Below, piece by piece: positions 63,766 through 64,000 of a DNA stretch of 64,000 nt; the first letter of the stretch is position 1; every line of letters starts with the position of its first letter. The stretch comes from Tolypothrix sp. PCC 7910. GTDB lineage: Bacteria; Cyanobacteriota; Cyanobacteriia; Cyanobacteriales; Nostocaceae. Under the pieces are notes generated by a model that was not told the DNA's origin, searched no databases, and saw only the letters and a program-made list of their open reading frames with translations. The position numbers were made by a program, and so were the translations under genes. The stretch spans positions 6,015,501-6,079,500 of the forward strand of contig NZ_CP050440.1 of assembly GCF_011769525.1 (NCBI RefSeq), given 5' to 3'.

Positions 63766-64000
63766 ATGAAAGCAGTTTGCTGGCATGGAGCAAACGATGT
63801 GCGGGTGGATACAGTTCCCGATCCCATACTGATTAACCCCCGTGATGCCATTATCAAAATTACCTCCACGGCAATCTGTGGGTCGGATTTGCATCTTTAC
63901 GACGGCTATATCCCCACGATGCAAAAAGGCGACATCATGGGCCATGAATTTATGGGGGAAGTCGTGGAACTGGGGAGTCGCGTTACTCATGTGAAAGTAG
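63766..64000 (+). CDS. Second zinc alcohol dehydrogenase paralogue, 3' truncated by window edge
   Basis: The first 78 codons of a gene closely related to the dehydrogenase at 61.7-62.9 kb: [20 protein letters not shown], then [20 protein letters not shown] (catalytic Cys38) and [20 protein letters not shown] (His60, Glu61). It differs from its neighbour at about one residue in four in this part. The frame runs open to the window end. GGA lies about a dozen bases before the ATG. The two genes and the small protein between them share strand and may be a duplicated unit. Confidence 0.9.
   Translation, partial: MKAVCWHGANDVRVDTVPDPILINPRDAIIKITSTAICGSDLHLYDGYIPTMQKGDIMGHEFMGEVVELGSRVTHVKV

Overview
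The window comes from the chromosome of a filamentous, probably heterocyst-forming cyanobacterium of the Nostocales (Nostoc, Calothrix or Tolypothrix type). Four things point there: the HIP1 octamer GCGATCGC appears more than forty times by eye; spacers carry Nostoc-style tandem heptamer repeats (GGTAATT, CCCCAGT, GGTGTTT types); there is a near-canonical NtcA; and many small genes belong to families confined to cyanobacteria (DUF3146, DUF3084, DUF3288, DUF4327, DUF751, DUF6335). No tRNA, rRNA, CRISPR array, prophage or intact insertion sequence was seen. Both window edges cut genes: an M16 peptidase on the left and a zinc alcohol dehydrogenase on the right.

1-12 kb holds housekeeping and redox genes: M16 peptidase, a secreted cupredoxin, methionine aminopeptidase, a glycogen debranching enzyme carrying two in-frame repeat insertions, a 2-Cys peroxiredoxin, a second redoxin, a GST, a J-domain protein, a P-loop kinase and glgC. 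The debranching enzyme and GlgC are the degrading and synthesising ends of glycogen metabolism. 12-15.2 kb has an intracellular subtilisin-like protease and, nearby, a 99-residue protein that resembles the protease's own N-terminal prodomain. 15.3-28.7 kb has a DUF3288 protein, ClpC, two Uma2-family nucleases, a Ser/Thr kinase with a 33-residue Thr-rich repeat, a SNF2 helicase, a GNAT enzyme and PNPase.

28.7-36 kb contains a Uma2 gene remnant among inverted repeats, then DUF3146, a YqgF-like nuclease, DUF3084 and ntcA (with a GTA-N8-TAC site upstream), followed by fabI, hisB and an orphan ABC ATPase. 36-47.3 kb carries a polysaccharide export protein, a DUF1400 hydrolase, a stomatin-like protein, folP, tpiA, a membrane GTPase, a convergent nuclease/Dam-methylase pair, a DUF751 protein and rbfA. 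47.3-49.6 kb has small conserved or unknown proteins in long spacers.

49.6-53.9 kb is a minus-strand set for tetrapyrrole metabolism without much oxygen: a BchE-like cyclase, HemN and heme oxygenase. 54.7-57.8 kb is a compact cyanoexosortase locus: HpsJ-like protein, exosortase-associated protein, exosortase with its Cys/Arg/His triad, and one PEP-CTERM-like candidate substrate. 58.3-64 kb looks like a stress island: DUF6335, DUF2267, a DJ-1/PfpI domain fused to a helical ferritin-like domain, an SRPBCC membrane protein, and two closely related alcohol dehydrogenases flanking a small exported repeat protein.

All family assignments come from reading the sequence and recalling family features; no database search was run. 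Start codons were moved where a ribosome binding site or family length argued for it, and this is stated in the entries.
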